A stretch of 64,000 nt of DNA. Source: Spongospora subterranea f. sp. subterranea. Taxonomy: Eukaryota > Endomyxa: Phytomyxea > Phytomyxea > Plasmodiophorida. The position numbers were made by a program, and so were the translations under genes. The notes below the pieces were generated by a model. The model did not search any database, was not told where the DNA came from, and worked only from the letters and a program-made list of their open reading frames with translations. Shown here piece after piece: positions 1 through 12,922 of this stretch; the stretch's first letter is position 1; every line of letters starts with the position of its first letter. The stretch spans positions 62,001 to 126,000 of the forward strand of contig JAUGWO010000049.1 in assembly GCA_049724395.1 (NCBI GenBank), written 5' to 3'.

Positions 1-3000
1 ATCAGGGTCAGGTACGTCAGCCATTGGTTAATGTCCTGGTCTATGTTTGTGGCGAGAAGTAAACTCAATGGCGACAACCGGAGATTCCCTTTCCTATCGT
101 GCCATGACGTGCATGACACTTCAATCACATACGAGAATCTATCAACTGGAACTGATGATTTGACGTCGGCGTTTCGCAGATCGATCCTGACCCAGGGCAT
201 CGCTGAACCTTTCTTGTCGCGTTTGATGATCTCGCCAGCTTTTTTGAATATATTGATTCCGCTGGCGTCGACATCTACCCACATCTGTCTCCATCGTGAT
301 ATTCCTACCCCATCATCAGTCATCAGATCCTGCAGTTGAACGAGTTTACCGAGAATCCGACGATGGTGTGGTCCTTGTTTCCCTACAGACATCATGCCCG
401 AGAACAGAACTATCTGTTCCTTGTTCTTGACGTGCATGCGGGTGATCAGTGTGGCGATATATTTGACATGACGATTGAGGATCCTCGATCGAACAAAATC
501 CAGGAGGAACCCGCTGGAGAAGGTGATGGTCTTGATGCAAGCAGTCTTACGATTATCTGACGCCGGCAGCGAGTGTCGTTTGATATCGCGGCTGCCGACA
601 ACAACAGGTCGCAGGATTTTGCGATTCAGCAGTCCTTGAACCTCCCGAAACAGAATGGCTTGATGCTCATCAATGGGGTAACCGGCCTCAATCATCTCAT
701 AGGTGAACGTCTGTCCTAACACGCTAGCCACTTTCAAGATCATCCTCTGACAATGCGATAGGGAATCGACCTGCCATGAACGGGATGATGTCAGTATTCA
801 AAACGATTGGATTCGGGGGATTTTTCGCAAACTGACCAGCTCTCCGAGCGTGTTTTGTAAGGTGAATGGCACTGAGAACACAGGCTCTTTGGAGAATTCC
901 TCGGAGATGTACAAATCGAACTCTCCGGTTGATTTCCGGTTAGTGATGCTGACATGACCGTGTCGCTGGATCGAATAAACCAATTCTCTGCATATCATTG
1001 GATTGCCCTCTGACTTAGCCAGAATCGGTGCCAGAATCTGTTCAGGGACCGTCGAGATTTCTAGAATGTCGGCGATCAGGTTGCTGATGAAAGTGTCGGG
1101 GCAGACGTGGCAGATGAACATTGGCAACAGCGGGATTGGATACGATCTCTTTCATCTCTGGGACCTGCCAGTTCATCGCCAATGATGACGCCGATCGAAG
1201 GGCCATTCCCACGAACAACCCTACCATAAACCTTTTACTTCGTGGTTCATCAATGGCAAACAGTCCAACCTGTGCATTTCCTGGCAATAAGCGCTGATAG
1301 AACCTGACACGATTTCCTGTTCAGAAACTGGGCGTTATCGATCAGGACCGCAATTGGATCGCAGCGCGCCACGAGGGAAATCAGCCGAACGATCTGGTTG
1401 ATCAACGGTGTCTGTGCCGATGGCAACGGTGATGAAGTCTTATCATCGTCGTCAAATACGAACCTTATCAGCTGATCTCGGTCAGATTTATCCGATTGCT
1501 GTAATATTCGCTCAATAAAGGCTCGGCGTCGATCCTCGCGATCTTGTTCGTTCTCGTCATGATCCGACTCTTGTTCTCGACAAAGCAGGTTGTCAATAAT
1601 GGATATGACGATCTGCCCATGGCTGAGATCACATGTCCCAAGAGCGAACGATGATGAGGTACCTGTCGCCAAACGAACAGATCCCGGTTGGATGGCAATT
1701 GTGACCCACGACCGCAAACGACCGATAACGGTGATGTGCAAATGGTTGACGCCAGGAGATGGGTCTTCCCTGATCCCAGATCGCCCTCCACCACGACACA
1801 TTGCATCACTCCCGTATTCATCAGACTATTGACATGACGAGCGAGCGCGATCCGCTCCGTATTTCTCCCTGATTCTGCGATCAGCACACGACGATCGCGG
1901 GTGATCTTGTCGAACCTTGATTGACGTTATCGTCGTCGGCGATGATGGACGTGGTCAACAGCAGAGCCAGATACCTGCTTGAATCGGATTCGATATCAAA
2001 CACGGCGACAGATATGACGTCGAGACGAAGGTCGTCGTCAATCGGAACATGGCTATTGACGCTTGTGAATATGTGCTCCAGATGGGGAATGATCCCCATC
2101 TTGAACGCCATCACTTTCGCCTCTCCCACCGATACGATCTTACTGCAGTCCAGTTCGACCTGAATCGCAGCTCAGCAATGGCGTCTGTGGTCATAATCGT
2201 GTGGATGTGCTTGTACCTCCTTTCCATTATCGAGCGTGATATGCAAGAACAGTATCGAACTGGGAAGGGGGTATTTCGGCGGATCGTTCGAAAAGCTGAA
2301 CTCTTCAGTTTGCGCCTCATTCTCTGTCACCTGAACCCAATTCATTCACGGGTGGAAATATCGAGGCGAGTTCGTCCAAATATCGCACTTGTAAAGTTTG
2401 CTCGGATGTCGCCAGATTCCGCAATTTGCACCGTAATACGTCCCGTTCATGGGTGAACATTGTGCCTAGTTCTTCCATCTCCCTGTTGCCAAAGTCAGCT
2501 GCGTCGAATCGGAACAAGCGGCTCCCCGTTGCATTACTTGGCCGAATACGCTCTGGTAGCGATGTTATTCAACCTGAGACGCGCGTGATCCATGACATAA
2601 AGCTCGTTCACAGGCACATATAATCGGGTCAGATTGGTTTTCCCTTTCACCGTGATGGGCTCCAGAGATCTGAACGACAATAGGAGGCGTGTGGCGTATC
2701 TGGTGGCGTTATCCACCACCAAAGGGAACCCATGTTTGGCCGCAAACTGCATCAACCTGGGCGGGATTCGTATTTTCACATGCGGTCGCTAAATGTTTGG
2801 GGAATTACACTACCTGGCCGATATATTCACAACATCTCCCAGAACTGAGAATTCCCTCCTGGTATTCCCTCCTGTGACACCACAGAACGCATATCCTGTC
2901 GTGACGCCACAATTGGCGGTCACCTTCAGCTTCGGCATCAGCATGCAGACGGATTTGGCGCCAAGGACGCCACGTAGGGAATCGTTCGGATGGGCCAACG

Positions 3001-4355
3001 GCAACAAACCGAAAACGGCCAGAACGGACATTCCTTTATCGTCGAACAGAAACTTGTTCACTGTCCCCCCATTAGAGAAAATGGATTTTTGGACCACTTC
3101 CATAACCTATCAACATTCTCGTTCGTTATATGTAGATTCCACCAGCTGAAGCCAGTCTGTGTTGAACCTTTTGCAAGCGGTCCAGCGCATCAGCTTCACT
3201 GTCGGCGTTGAGATCGAAAGTTACATGAACGAACACAACCGTGACTTTCCGGATTTCCGATGCCCATCGCTCCTCAAGCTCGCCGACAAATGGAAGAATG
3301 GCCACAGGAACATAGCGCTGCAGGACCTCGCTAAGCGAGATGAGATTATCGGCCAGCAATACTAGATCAGAGGCCGCATCCGTTGTCGACACAATCCCTG
3401 CCCAACCACAGCAGCCTGTCGGCACACATTTATCTGATCGGGTTCAGGCCAAGGATTTACCTCTTTTCGTCAGCGGCTCTTTACACGCTAGCAGATCGAA
3501 CCCGACAACCTGTTCGTGATCGGCAAGGTGACGGGCTAGCCCGATCGAGAAGAATTGAGCGATCAGGGCTGCAGTCTGAAGCGATATCGCCACCTGAACA
3601 TTTCAGGGCTCAGACCGTGAATAGCCTGGTGATGATGAGAAAGGGAATACAGTTCCTGGAGCAGCGATCGCCTCGCACAGGAACGCCTGTGATAAGGGAG
3701 ATCCAATCGCCAGATATTCCATCCGCCGTTCATAACCGCCAATATGGAATATGGTCACATCACCGACGCCGATTCCGATCTTCAGACTCAGCTCGAACTG
3801 AAACCGCCCGTTCGAATCCTGGAATGTGGATCCATGGAGACTGCGTTGAATCTCTAGCGCGCACTGGGCACATCTTCTGGCCAAAACCGCTAACGAATCA
3901 TCGGCGACAGGCCACACAACAATGACAGCATCGCCTGCGAACTTGAACACGTCCCCCCCATGCCGGCGAACGACTTTCACCAAAATTCCGAAATATGCCT
4001 TGACGATTCGCGCCAGATCTTCGATGTCGGCATGGGATTCTCCCAACATTTCGCACATGGCCGTGTATCCCGATATATCGGCAAACAGTACAGCGGTTGT
4101 CAGCTTATGACTGGCTGGAATTGTAAACTCCCGCCCGGCTAGGAACTGGACCACGCACGATGGAATATACGAGCAGAGGTTGACGATGGATTGCGAGGAA
4201 AGCTGCAGGTTCGGTTGGGGTAGGATCCTACGAGGAGCGTTCGACCTGGGAGCCGATAGTTCGGCGATTGCATTATCGAATAAGGGGGAAAGGCTGAGGT
4301 GGACGTCGTGGCGCCGATGGGTATTATCGTTGCCCTTAGGGCATTGATTCATCAA
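1..4355 (-). CDS. Soluble adenylyl cyclase (ADCY10)-like protein with C-terminal PH-like domain, partial
   Basis: Multi-exon gene that runs off the left edge. Such proteins make cAMP from ATP. In N-to-C order I see a class III cyclase domain at about 4,110-3,700 (LFADISGY and GDVFKFAGDA, which supply both metal-binding aspartates), a second cyclase domain at about 3,350-2,560 (NKFLFDDKG, REFSVLGDVVNISAR, VKGKTNLTRLYVP), a P-loop VVEGDLGSGKTHLL near 1,795-1,755, a Walker-B-like IAVLIDNAQF near 1,340, and the family segment LKVASVLGQTF near 730-690. Cyclase-cyclase-ATPase is the ADCY10 order. From about 560 to base 1 the same open frame looks like a PH domain (WRQMWVDVDASGINIF, then IDLRNADV, then TNIDQDINQWLTYL), which is unusual. 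Introns are short; 771-836 joins GEL to VDSLSHCQ in frame. The start at 4,355 is the first in-frame Met upstream of domain C1 and is not certain. Confidence 0.85.
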
Positions 4356-4625
4356 TGTAATGCCCTATCGGCACAACACCAACTCATTCAAAACATCGCC
4401 TCTGAAGATCTGAACCGAGTACTAACAATGATCTACCGATGCCAGATCTGTAGAATTGATCCGAACCCGACCGGATTCAGACTTTTCTCAGTCAGATATT
4501 CTCACACGTTCAATTATCACTTCGACATCCAAAATACATCTCACTATCTCGTTCATTGGATTCAAATGCATTCTGATCTGCCAACAGCAGGCGAAACCAG
4601 CTGTATATAGATTATTTGATTGATA

Positions 4626-7600
4626 TCATCGGATTTCCAGAGCTTTGATGAATTTAGTCGTATCGTGAACTGTTCCGATATCTATCGAGTTATCGACGTC
4701 GTTTCCTTTGAAGTCACGGTCGTCATAGGATATGACCTCGTAAAGTTTAGCAGATGGCTCTCTTGACTTGTATGAATAATCTATGACAATATCAGGCTTC
4801 ACTTCCTTTAGTTTTGATTCAAACCCGGCCGCCATCGACTCGGCTCGGATACATCGTTGGCCTATCATCACTACACTCCTCTCGAGAGCGACACATTGCT
4901 GTTGAACGACCTCTAATTTTGTCTCCAATGAATGGCAGAGATCTCGCGCTTCAGCATGTTTAGAGCTAATTGCCTCTGTATGCTGTTGAAGGCGTGCAAA
5001 TTCTAGAGATTTTGTCATCACCTCTGTCCTAGCCCTGTTGAGGTCAGTTCTCATCTGACCGCAACAATTTTCATTTAAACCGGTAATCAAGGTTCAAATC
5101 ACGTGACCGAACCTGTCGTAAAATCTGACTGTCGGCTTTGAGAGTTTCCAAAGCGTCTGCTCCATTGACTAATGTACGATTATGATTGCACCGATTTGAT
5201 GCCTTTCGGCCTGAAACAGGTTGATGCTGATTCACAGATGGCAGTATCGAAACTGGATGATGCTTGCGTTTACACATTTCTGAACGACGATTCAGACAAG
5301 TGGAACAGCGATATTTGTTCATTCACCTTCAATCTTAGCAGTCCATCCTTCAAACCGCTTGTCTTCTATATGCCGTTCCTTTTGCAAAATCTTTATCTGC
5401 TGCCGCAATTCTTGCTGAATTCCCATCTGCTTGGACAATTCTGCTTTCTCCGATTCCAGTTTGACCTGAAGAGTTTGGACCATCGTTTGAGCGAGCGATC
5501 TAGCGCGTACGGCTTCTATAAGTTCTTTCGAGCCATCAGACTTAGAACTTCGACTTCGGGCCATCTGTCAGGAAATGGTTTGACAAAATGCGGCCACAAT
5601 AAATTATTTGATGTGACTTTGACGAACCTGTTGTTTTAAAATATGAATTTGGGATTGTGCTTCGGCCGTAACGGTCTGCACTCGAAAATCGCGATCGACT
5701 AGGGCTTTGTCTTTGGCGTTGGAGCTGAGCTTTTCCGAGCAGATACGTTGGGATTGTAGTCGGCATTGGGATCGGGCTGCGTCCAGCTCCAGTGCCAGCT
5801 CCGATTCACGAATCTCGCTTTTGCGAATATCCGCTTCAGCTCGTTTGGACTATGGCTGAGTTAAAACAGCAGCATATCACAGACAGCAACTGATAACCTT
5901 AGATATCGTCAGATCATGGCGTGCCTCATTCACACGACGCTGCCCTTCCATTGTCACATTTTTGCGGGACGCCTCGATGAGTTTAGCTTGGCACTCTACA
6001 AACGCCACCCGAACATCACCCAGTTCCCCTTTGGTCTTCTTCAGAGTCCGCTTCTAAGCCCTCAAATAGGAGTGCCCATTTTTTCTCTGCCTCCTCTGGC
6101 GCTTTCGTCAACGCCGCCAACTTCTGTTCGGCGCGAAACGTCCTTGATTCCATCTATCCCCATATTGCATCCGAAATCAGCAAACCGTTCCCATAATCGT
6201 TATGATGGATCAGAGAAGTGTTTTCACTTTTAATCAATCGTCAGTGAAACATGGACGACTGCACAGTAACATCAAATGAGTGGAACAGCAGCACCCGTAG
6301 CGTGACATCAACCTCAGTAACGGCAACAATGTGTTGTGTAACGGCAGTACGACACTGTGCATGGCCAACAAATGACCAGGGAAGTGGACGGGCGTGAGTG
6401 GATCAAAACGACCAACCATGGACACGTTGCCTTGAAGATCGATGCTGCGCTCCATCGCCGCCTGCAATCGACTGCATCATCGTCAATCGTGGGTCAGCAG
6501 GTTCAACAGCCGATCACACATATATGGATATCCTCGAACCTTTCGGCAGATTCCGCCATCAGCGATAGATGGGAGTTCTGGTCTTGGAGACGCTTGGCCT
6601 CGACTTGCATTTGGAGCATGATCTGGGCAGATCTCGCTTGCAAAGAGGCGATCTCCACCGACAGTTTCGCGTTGACTGAGTCCCTATCAGCAATAGCTTG
6701 TTCCGCCTCGTTAAAACGTGTATTCAATACCAAAACAGTGCCCGCCTGTTTCTCTGACATTTCCTTCATTAGCGTCACATGGGATTGGTTTGCAGATTTC
6801 TCTTGAACCAGTTGATGTGATACTTTTGATAGCCGTTCCGCAAGTATTGCTTCGTTTTTTTCACTATAGCAGCACGGTCAACTGGGCATTGTGTAAACCA
6901 TTTTCAGTTGACCTGTTGTTCAGCGCCGCAAGAACTTGATGATATGCCAAGCCAGAATTTTCTAATGCTTTTTGCGTGCGCAGCTCAGCCTGCTGGCTTT
7001 CATGCAAGTTTGCGTTGGTTTCGTCGTTGAGTCTTGATAAACGATTGACCTTTTGCTCTAGGGCCAAGTTCTGTTGTTTTAATGTTTTATTTCCTTCCTC
7101 GACGCGGTCAGCCACCACTTCCAACACTAACATCTGCTTCCTGATCTCCCCTGGTTATTATATCGACGTTGTGGTTAAGAAAACATATTACCTGGTGTCG
7201 GCTACTTCAGCGGCATTGCGTCTCAAAACCGCATCACGTTCGTCCATCGCATCGATAGATTGCTCCCACCTTGCTACCATCAACTCGTTTGATTTACTCA
7301 GTAACTCCATTTCTAGAAAATCAAATCGGCGATAGTCGTTGGAAACCGCCATTCCAGTTGCCCTACCTTTAACTACAGATGCTAACGCCATTTGAGCGAG
7401 TTTAGTCTCATGTTTTTGACTATTTGACTCGCAACTAACATCGCGCACTGACGCCATTGCTGCCTCAAATTTGCTCTGCCACTGGTTCATATTCTTGATC
7501 AGGATGCGTTTGTCTTCCCCTAATCGGTTAATCTCTGCCTTCAAACTCTGCTCATACATATGATGCATTCTATAGTACAAGCAAATCCAGTAAATCTGAC

Positions 7601-8273
7601 CGGCAAACGTTCCCAGTGACGCTACCTCAAATCATCAGCGACAACATTCTGTAGTTGGCGCATCTTGGCGTTCTCATTCATTTGATGTTCTAAACGTTCT
7701 TTCAAGGTTTTGATGTCGAGCGAGTCTTGCTAAAAAATTGTTACTATCATATTTCGAAATTATTGTGAGCTTGGAAGCTAACCCGAGATTGCTCCTTATA
7801 CTGAGAAACTTCACTAGCTGTTTCCTGGACCATGAGCTTATATCGATCCGCTTTTTCATTCGATGCTTTCATCTCAGATTCCCTACTTCCGGTTAACGTG
7901 TGAATTTTTTCCAAAAATCGGCAATTACATGTTTTGTAAGTTCCGTTTGAGATCAGGAATTTGTCGCTTGGTCTCGCGTAATGATAGTGCGAGATCTTGA
8001 CGGGCTCGTTGGGACAAGTTTAATTCATGATCGCGAATATCTAGGATAACATTGGCTTCAACATTTGACGGAATTCGATTTGATACCAATCTCATCATGG
8101 AGTTTCTGTAGTTGGTCATCAAGATGTTGCAGCACACCAGCCTGGAATCGCCGATTAAATTCAAGCAGGCGCGTCTCCTCAATATTTTCATCAGAAGGCG
8201 GCATTGCTGCTGTAGAATTAACTGCTTTGATATTGGTCATCGACCAATTTCTTTTCTTTGTCCAGCAAGGCAT
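4626..8273 (-). CDS. Long coiled-coil protein, function unknown
   Basis: About ten minus-strand open segments separated by short introns all encode charged, heptad-like helix rich in E, K, Q, R and L (for example HLDDQLQKLHDEIG near 8,100, LKAEINRLGEDKR near 7,530, LQVKLESEKAELSKQ near 5,480, SLETKLEVVQQQ near 4,940). No catalytic motif is visible. The last exon ends at 4,626 after a short non-coil tail. The start is uncertain: a Met near 8,273, another at about 8,237, and MPPSDENIEE a little further in all read in frame. The gene begins about 150 bases after the Sec1 stop on the same strand. It could be a cytoskeletal or flagellar coiled-coil protein, but I do not recognise the family. Confidence 0.7.
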
Positions 8274-8425
8274 CCGTCATTGTTCGTTTGGCGAAGAATA
8301 AACTGCAAAAATATCACGAGCAGTGTACTCTTACGATCATATTGCACATTATCTTCAAGCAAAGTGGCTCGCGTAAAAAAAGAAATATTATATTAAATAA
8401 GTCTGGCAGATATATACTCTGCAAA

Positions 8426-10824
8426 CTATTCAAGGTTAATTTCGATATCTGCCACAGCAGAATGTGCCGAGCTCATATCGTCCAAAAATTGCGAAGGAGT
8501 TATTGTAGAGGTAGACCCGACAAGAAACTCAACCCCAGTGGTGTTGGCGATTTCGTAAACGCGCCTCATTTCCGAAAAGGTGACTCCACCGGCAATGAAC
8601 ACAATTTGTTTCATTGCAGCAGGAACTATGTCGGGGTTTCTTAGTCAGCATTCCGCGTTCAAATAGATTTGCCAACATACCATTATTTGAAGAATCTCCA
8701 TCGAAATTACCATCCGCACCTTTATTACGCCACTTACTTGCTTTAGCGGCACCAGAAGCGGGCTTTGCCCGAGCGGATTTCGCCGCAGATGCACCTCTGG
8801 AGCCTTGTTCAGCTTCAGGAGGCTACAACGGGTTTGTAAGTTGCGCAAGAAGGTCGAGTAACACGCTGGCCAACCTCTTTCAAGTATGGATAGGTGTTAC
8901 GGTCTAGATTACCGGTAACGATTCCATCAAGAAGCTCTGCAAGTAGCGGAACAAACCTCATTAACGTGAGTTTTGATGCCTGTGCAAGGGCTGCATTTTT
9001 CTTGATTGTCGCCGATCTGAGGGAAATCGACTTAGTGCATACTTTGAGTTAAAGTTATTTACGGACGAAAGCGGGTTATTGGAATTCCTCCGGTTAGTCT
9101 GCAAAGTAATTCCAAGGTGTGACAAGTTTTGAACTGCGTCTAAATTGCGATCGTTGAGTTTAGCAGTATTGAAAAGGGTCTTTCGAGTAGCCTCTTTGAT
9201 TCCATCCTAAAAACAACGGGGTTCATGAGCGACAAAGTTGAAATTAATGGCCAGGTCACCTGTGCAATGATATAGATCATGATTAGGCGTAGCTTATCTG
9301 TTGATGAAACTGCTGGGTCTTGGATAATTGCGCTCAACGAATTCATGAGATCGTTTTTATTCGTCTTTCTTCCTTCTTCAGTAACACCGGTGACTATATC
9401 TTGTTCAAGTTCACCTAAAACGAACAAATTGTCAAAGAGCTAGAATGCGGCGATAAATGCTAACTGACCAAGTTTTTTTAGTCCCATTTTGTCAAAATGG
9501 TCAAACACATTTTCAAGAATACTCATGTGCTTTGTGAAGCGCTGCATTTCTGCCTTGAATGAGTTAGCATGTTTTGCAGCTTTGAGTAGTTCCTGTGCCA
9601 TGATTAGTAGTTTTCATGCATAGCGAGTTTCATCGATGTCCGACTTTCAAAGACGCGTCTTTATCAAGGTTCGCTGCAGCATTCTTTGTCCGGAACTGGT
9701 TGAACATATCTTTTACCGTCGGAAGTGCCTCACCGATGTGTTTATGGCGTAAATCTTTCCATAATGAGTCATCTTCACTAAGTACGAACGCATCGGCATC
9801 AGCATTCTTCATATCATCTTTTCTTTCCTCTTTCGCGTTTACTGATTTCAGTTTACAAATCTCACCAGAAACCGGTAGAATATCATTGATAATTGCCTAC
9901 AAGAGGTAGTATGGGGGAACGGTGTTGAAAATTCATTAAGCAACACGCTTGACCTGATACGTATACTCATGCATAAGTGGTGCTACGCAATCTACAGAGC
10001 GATCAAGAATTAACAGGGTTCCTCGGTTTGGATTAAATTTCCAATTTTTCAAATTTCGTAACGCGTTTTCAAGAGACTTGTCCACGAGCCTGGCGATCTC
10101 AGATGTGACAGGATTTGCAGCAACATAACGAATATAAGGATATTCATTCAATGTGACACCTTTTTGAGACGAAAATAAATTCAGGTCCATAGTAGAAAGA
10201 ATGTAACAGCAACCATACACAGTGAAGAGAGCTGATCTGCAGTTCTCCTAAGTTCATCGCTGCGAACAGCAGTGGACACTGATTTGAAATAAAGTGATGG
10301 AATGACACCTGGACGTCCGAAAGAGAATACTCGCGACTCTATTGCCAGAAAATCGATATTGACCTCTTTAAAGGTCTTTAGTCGCGGAAGAAGAGGTGAC
10401 CCTACAATGGCCACAATATGAGCACTCGGACGTGGACGATAAAGCTTCCCCGAGTTTCACTACCTTCCAGCATTTTCATTAACTCTGGACCTACCGTTGC
10501 AGTTGTATACAAATGAACATAACCATATTTGGGGTTGGTTTTGAAATCGGATAGAAGAATTCCCCAGTTTTCCAGCGTTGGATGGATCAAATATATAACC
10601 GGAGTAGATGGAAGCGACTCACGAGGGAATTTGATATTGACAACCGCGCCCACGCCGGCGTCGTTTATCGTGTGAACCCGTAAACACGACGACATAATTT
10701 TTGTCGTGTAATCATCGCATACGCATACAAGGTAATCGGTGGGCCGTTCACGGCTCTCCTGGATTACAGCCAGTATTTTGTTTGCCAGCACGGCTTTCAG
10801 GTCGGTCATGGCGTTCAGATCCAC
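8426..10824 (-). CDS. Sec1/Munc18-family SNARE-binding protein
   Basis: SM proteins bind syntaxin-type SNAREs and promote membrane fusion; this one most resembles the exocytic Sec1/Munc18 branch. N-terminal part: MTDLKAVLANKIL at 10,809 and VIYLIHPTLENW near 10,590. Centre: LDRSVDCVAPLMHEY near 10,000-9,950, a family hallmark, followed by LWKDLRHKHIGEALPTV near 9,760. Further on: GELEQDIVTGVTEEGRKT near 9,400 and LMRFVPLLAELLDGIVTG near 8,960-8,910. C-terminal hallmark: FIAGGVTFSEMRRVYE near 8,600, followed by FLVGSTSTITPSQFLDD. The exons together cover the whole family length, with short introns. Met at 10,824 or 10,809 are both possible starts; the second aligns better with the family. Nothing looks broken. 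Confidence 0.92.
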
Positions 10825-11190
10825 TCGTGCCCAGCTCGACTACCAGATACCCGATAGCTCTCTCGTTCGAGTCAAACCAGATATCACAGACGAGCCCAAG
10901 TTAATCTCGCCCGTTTCATAAATAACTGATTCACTCTTATAATCGGGATCGTTATACAGCTGAGGGTGTTTGCGTGGCCTCGCCATCAATCGGTGTAGTC
11001 GAATCATAATCGCCTCTTGTTCACTTGGTTGGTAACGTACGGATAGGGCAAAATTTAGCCATCGTGTAGTGTAGAAATATAGCCATGAAGGCATATTTAC
11101 CTATCGGGTTCAGTTTGACCGGTTGAGCTGTTCAGGGATGTTGTCGTCCATGAAAGTGATGTGGAGGGCGAGTTTAGCGGGTGTGAATCC

Positions 11191-12392
11191 CTATTCATTA
11201 TCTGTATTAGGAGCTATACCGTTATTGACTGTGTCGAGGTTCTGTCTCATTCGCTCAATAAGCGGGTTGATTTTGACGCTGTTGGCGTATTGCTCTAACA
11301 GCAATACCCTAGTTACGTTCAGCACTTCTAATGTGTATATTGCTGAAATATCAACGTCATCAATCGTGGAAAAGCATTTTATGTTTTTCACAATACCGAA
11401 TAAAAGATGTTGACTTTGCGTGAATACTTCTGGACAAAACGACATCTGTTTGAACTGAGTCAAATTTAAGCCACAAACTGCTGATTCCCTTACACAAGTA
11501 TCATTCTGTACACGAATAGTAGAGAAGATGGCTAGGGCGATACTGATAGCCGACATGAAGGCGGAGAATGATGGGGATATTCCATATCCTGACGATATCG
11601 TTCCTAGATACCAGCGCATCAAATCTGTCAATCGCTTGGCGTTTGGCGTCAAATGATAAGCGGATATGGCCTCGGTAATCTTAACGAAGCACGCGTGCTC
11701 ATGGTGCAAGACAACGCCCTGCAATATTGACCGACACACGTACACGACGCAAATGGTTCGGATCAATAACGGGACGGGAGTTGAGCAGGAACACGTGTTG
11801 TATTGGACAAAAAAGGCGATGACGGCAGCGAATACCATACTGATACAGTACACTAGGCCGAAAAATATATTGGTCTCGTAGTATCTGGCAATTGAGCCGG
11901 GCGTCATTCGATCGGCTAAGAAACTCAACGACCGATGGTGATTATGATCGGCTTTGGTCAACAATGGGCGGATTTCCTCCGATCGCTGTTCAAGGATTTG
12001 GCTGGACCAGAACAGTAATCCCATTAACCCTGCGATTAGACATGGGAGGCACACAATCGCCCATGACGTGTTCGCCAGGATCCCAGTCGTATCCAGTTTC
12101 AGGATCAGCAGAATTACGAACAGATTTAGAGCCAAAATTCCTATGAATGTGGCAAGTGCGTTGGCGATTCGTGCCACCGTCACCAGCGTCATATGTGCTT
12201 TGTTGACGCCAGAGATGAGCCAAGGATAGCTCTTCTGCGACGAGTAGCCGTTAGTCACGATCAACTGGTACTTACTCCAGAACCAAATGAAACCTGATGG
12301 ATCCTGCTCATCTAAAGACTCGTGAACTAGTAAGTTACTTGTTGGAGCAGAGGAAAGTCCAATAAAACACTTACCTGGAATGAAATTATCAT
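11191..12392 (-). CDS. Multi-pass membrane protein, family not recognised
   Basis: One long open exon (to 11,191) of more than 350 residues with about five clear hydrophobic spans: near 12,160 (FIGILALNLFVILLIL), 12,080 (WAIVCLPCLIAGLMGLLFW), 11,860 (FGLVYCISMVFAAVIAFF), 11,770 (LIRTICVVYVC) and 11,560 (FSAFMSAISIALAIFS). The N-terminus fits an 18-nt first exon starting at ATG 12,392 (MIISFQ), then a 56-nt intron 12,374-12,319 (GTAAGT..AG), then SLDEQDPSGFIWFW, which adds a likely first membrane span. The tail after the last span has cysteines and a long soluble stretch. It lies just upstream of the Sec1 gene on the same strand. It could be a receptor or channel-like protein, but no diagnostic motif is seen. 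Confidence 0.6.
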
Positions 12393-12922
12393 GTGTTGCT
12401 TTTGTTTATTCTTGGAAAGGCCCAAACGACAATACGATGTCTGTTTTCTATCAAGTGTTAAAAAACAGAGAGATTTTCAGCAATCTATTCTTGAAGCGGA
12501 ATGAGGACACGTCAATCAATCGAAGAGGGGTCTAATAAGAGCAACAGCGTTCATTGGAAAATGAACAAAGAGTACAAATGGAGTTCGTGATGATATAAAG
12601 CTATGATTGACTTCTTTTTAATGATGACGGAAATGCCCCTTTACATTGTAGTTCCGCTGTTAGTCTCCGCTCCAGAACAATAGTCAGTTCTTAACAACTT
12701 GGCCTTGTACAGGAGCCAAACTTGATTCAATGATGGTTGAAACAATGGAGTAGAATCGGATATCGCCAACTGAGTGATCGAAGAGTTACAACCAGGAGGA
12801 AATCTTGAACAGATGAGACAGAGAATACAATGAGTTAGTTTTGGTGTGGCTGCAGTGACCATCGCACGAGCTACAGCGATTTCAGCAGCGCAAACTTCTC
12901 ATTCGTTGAACTCTAACATCAT
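12393..12922. other. Intergenic, no gene seen
   Basis: The stretch between the membrane protein and the 7TM-RGS gene is AT-rich, with stop codons in all frames and only small open stretches on either strand. No repeat, RNA gene or transposon signature is visible. Confidence 0.5.

Noticed and set aside
3383-3925. 180-codon plus-strand open frame
   Set aside because: It lies antisense to the cyclase gene, which has clear domains on the other strand, and it matches nothing.
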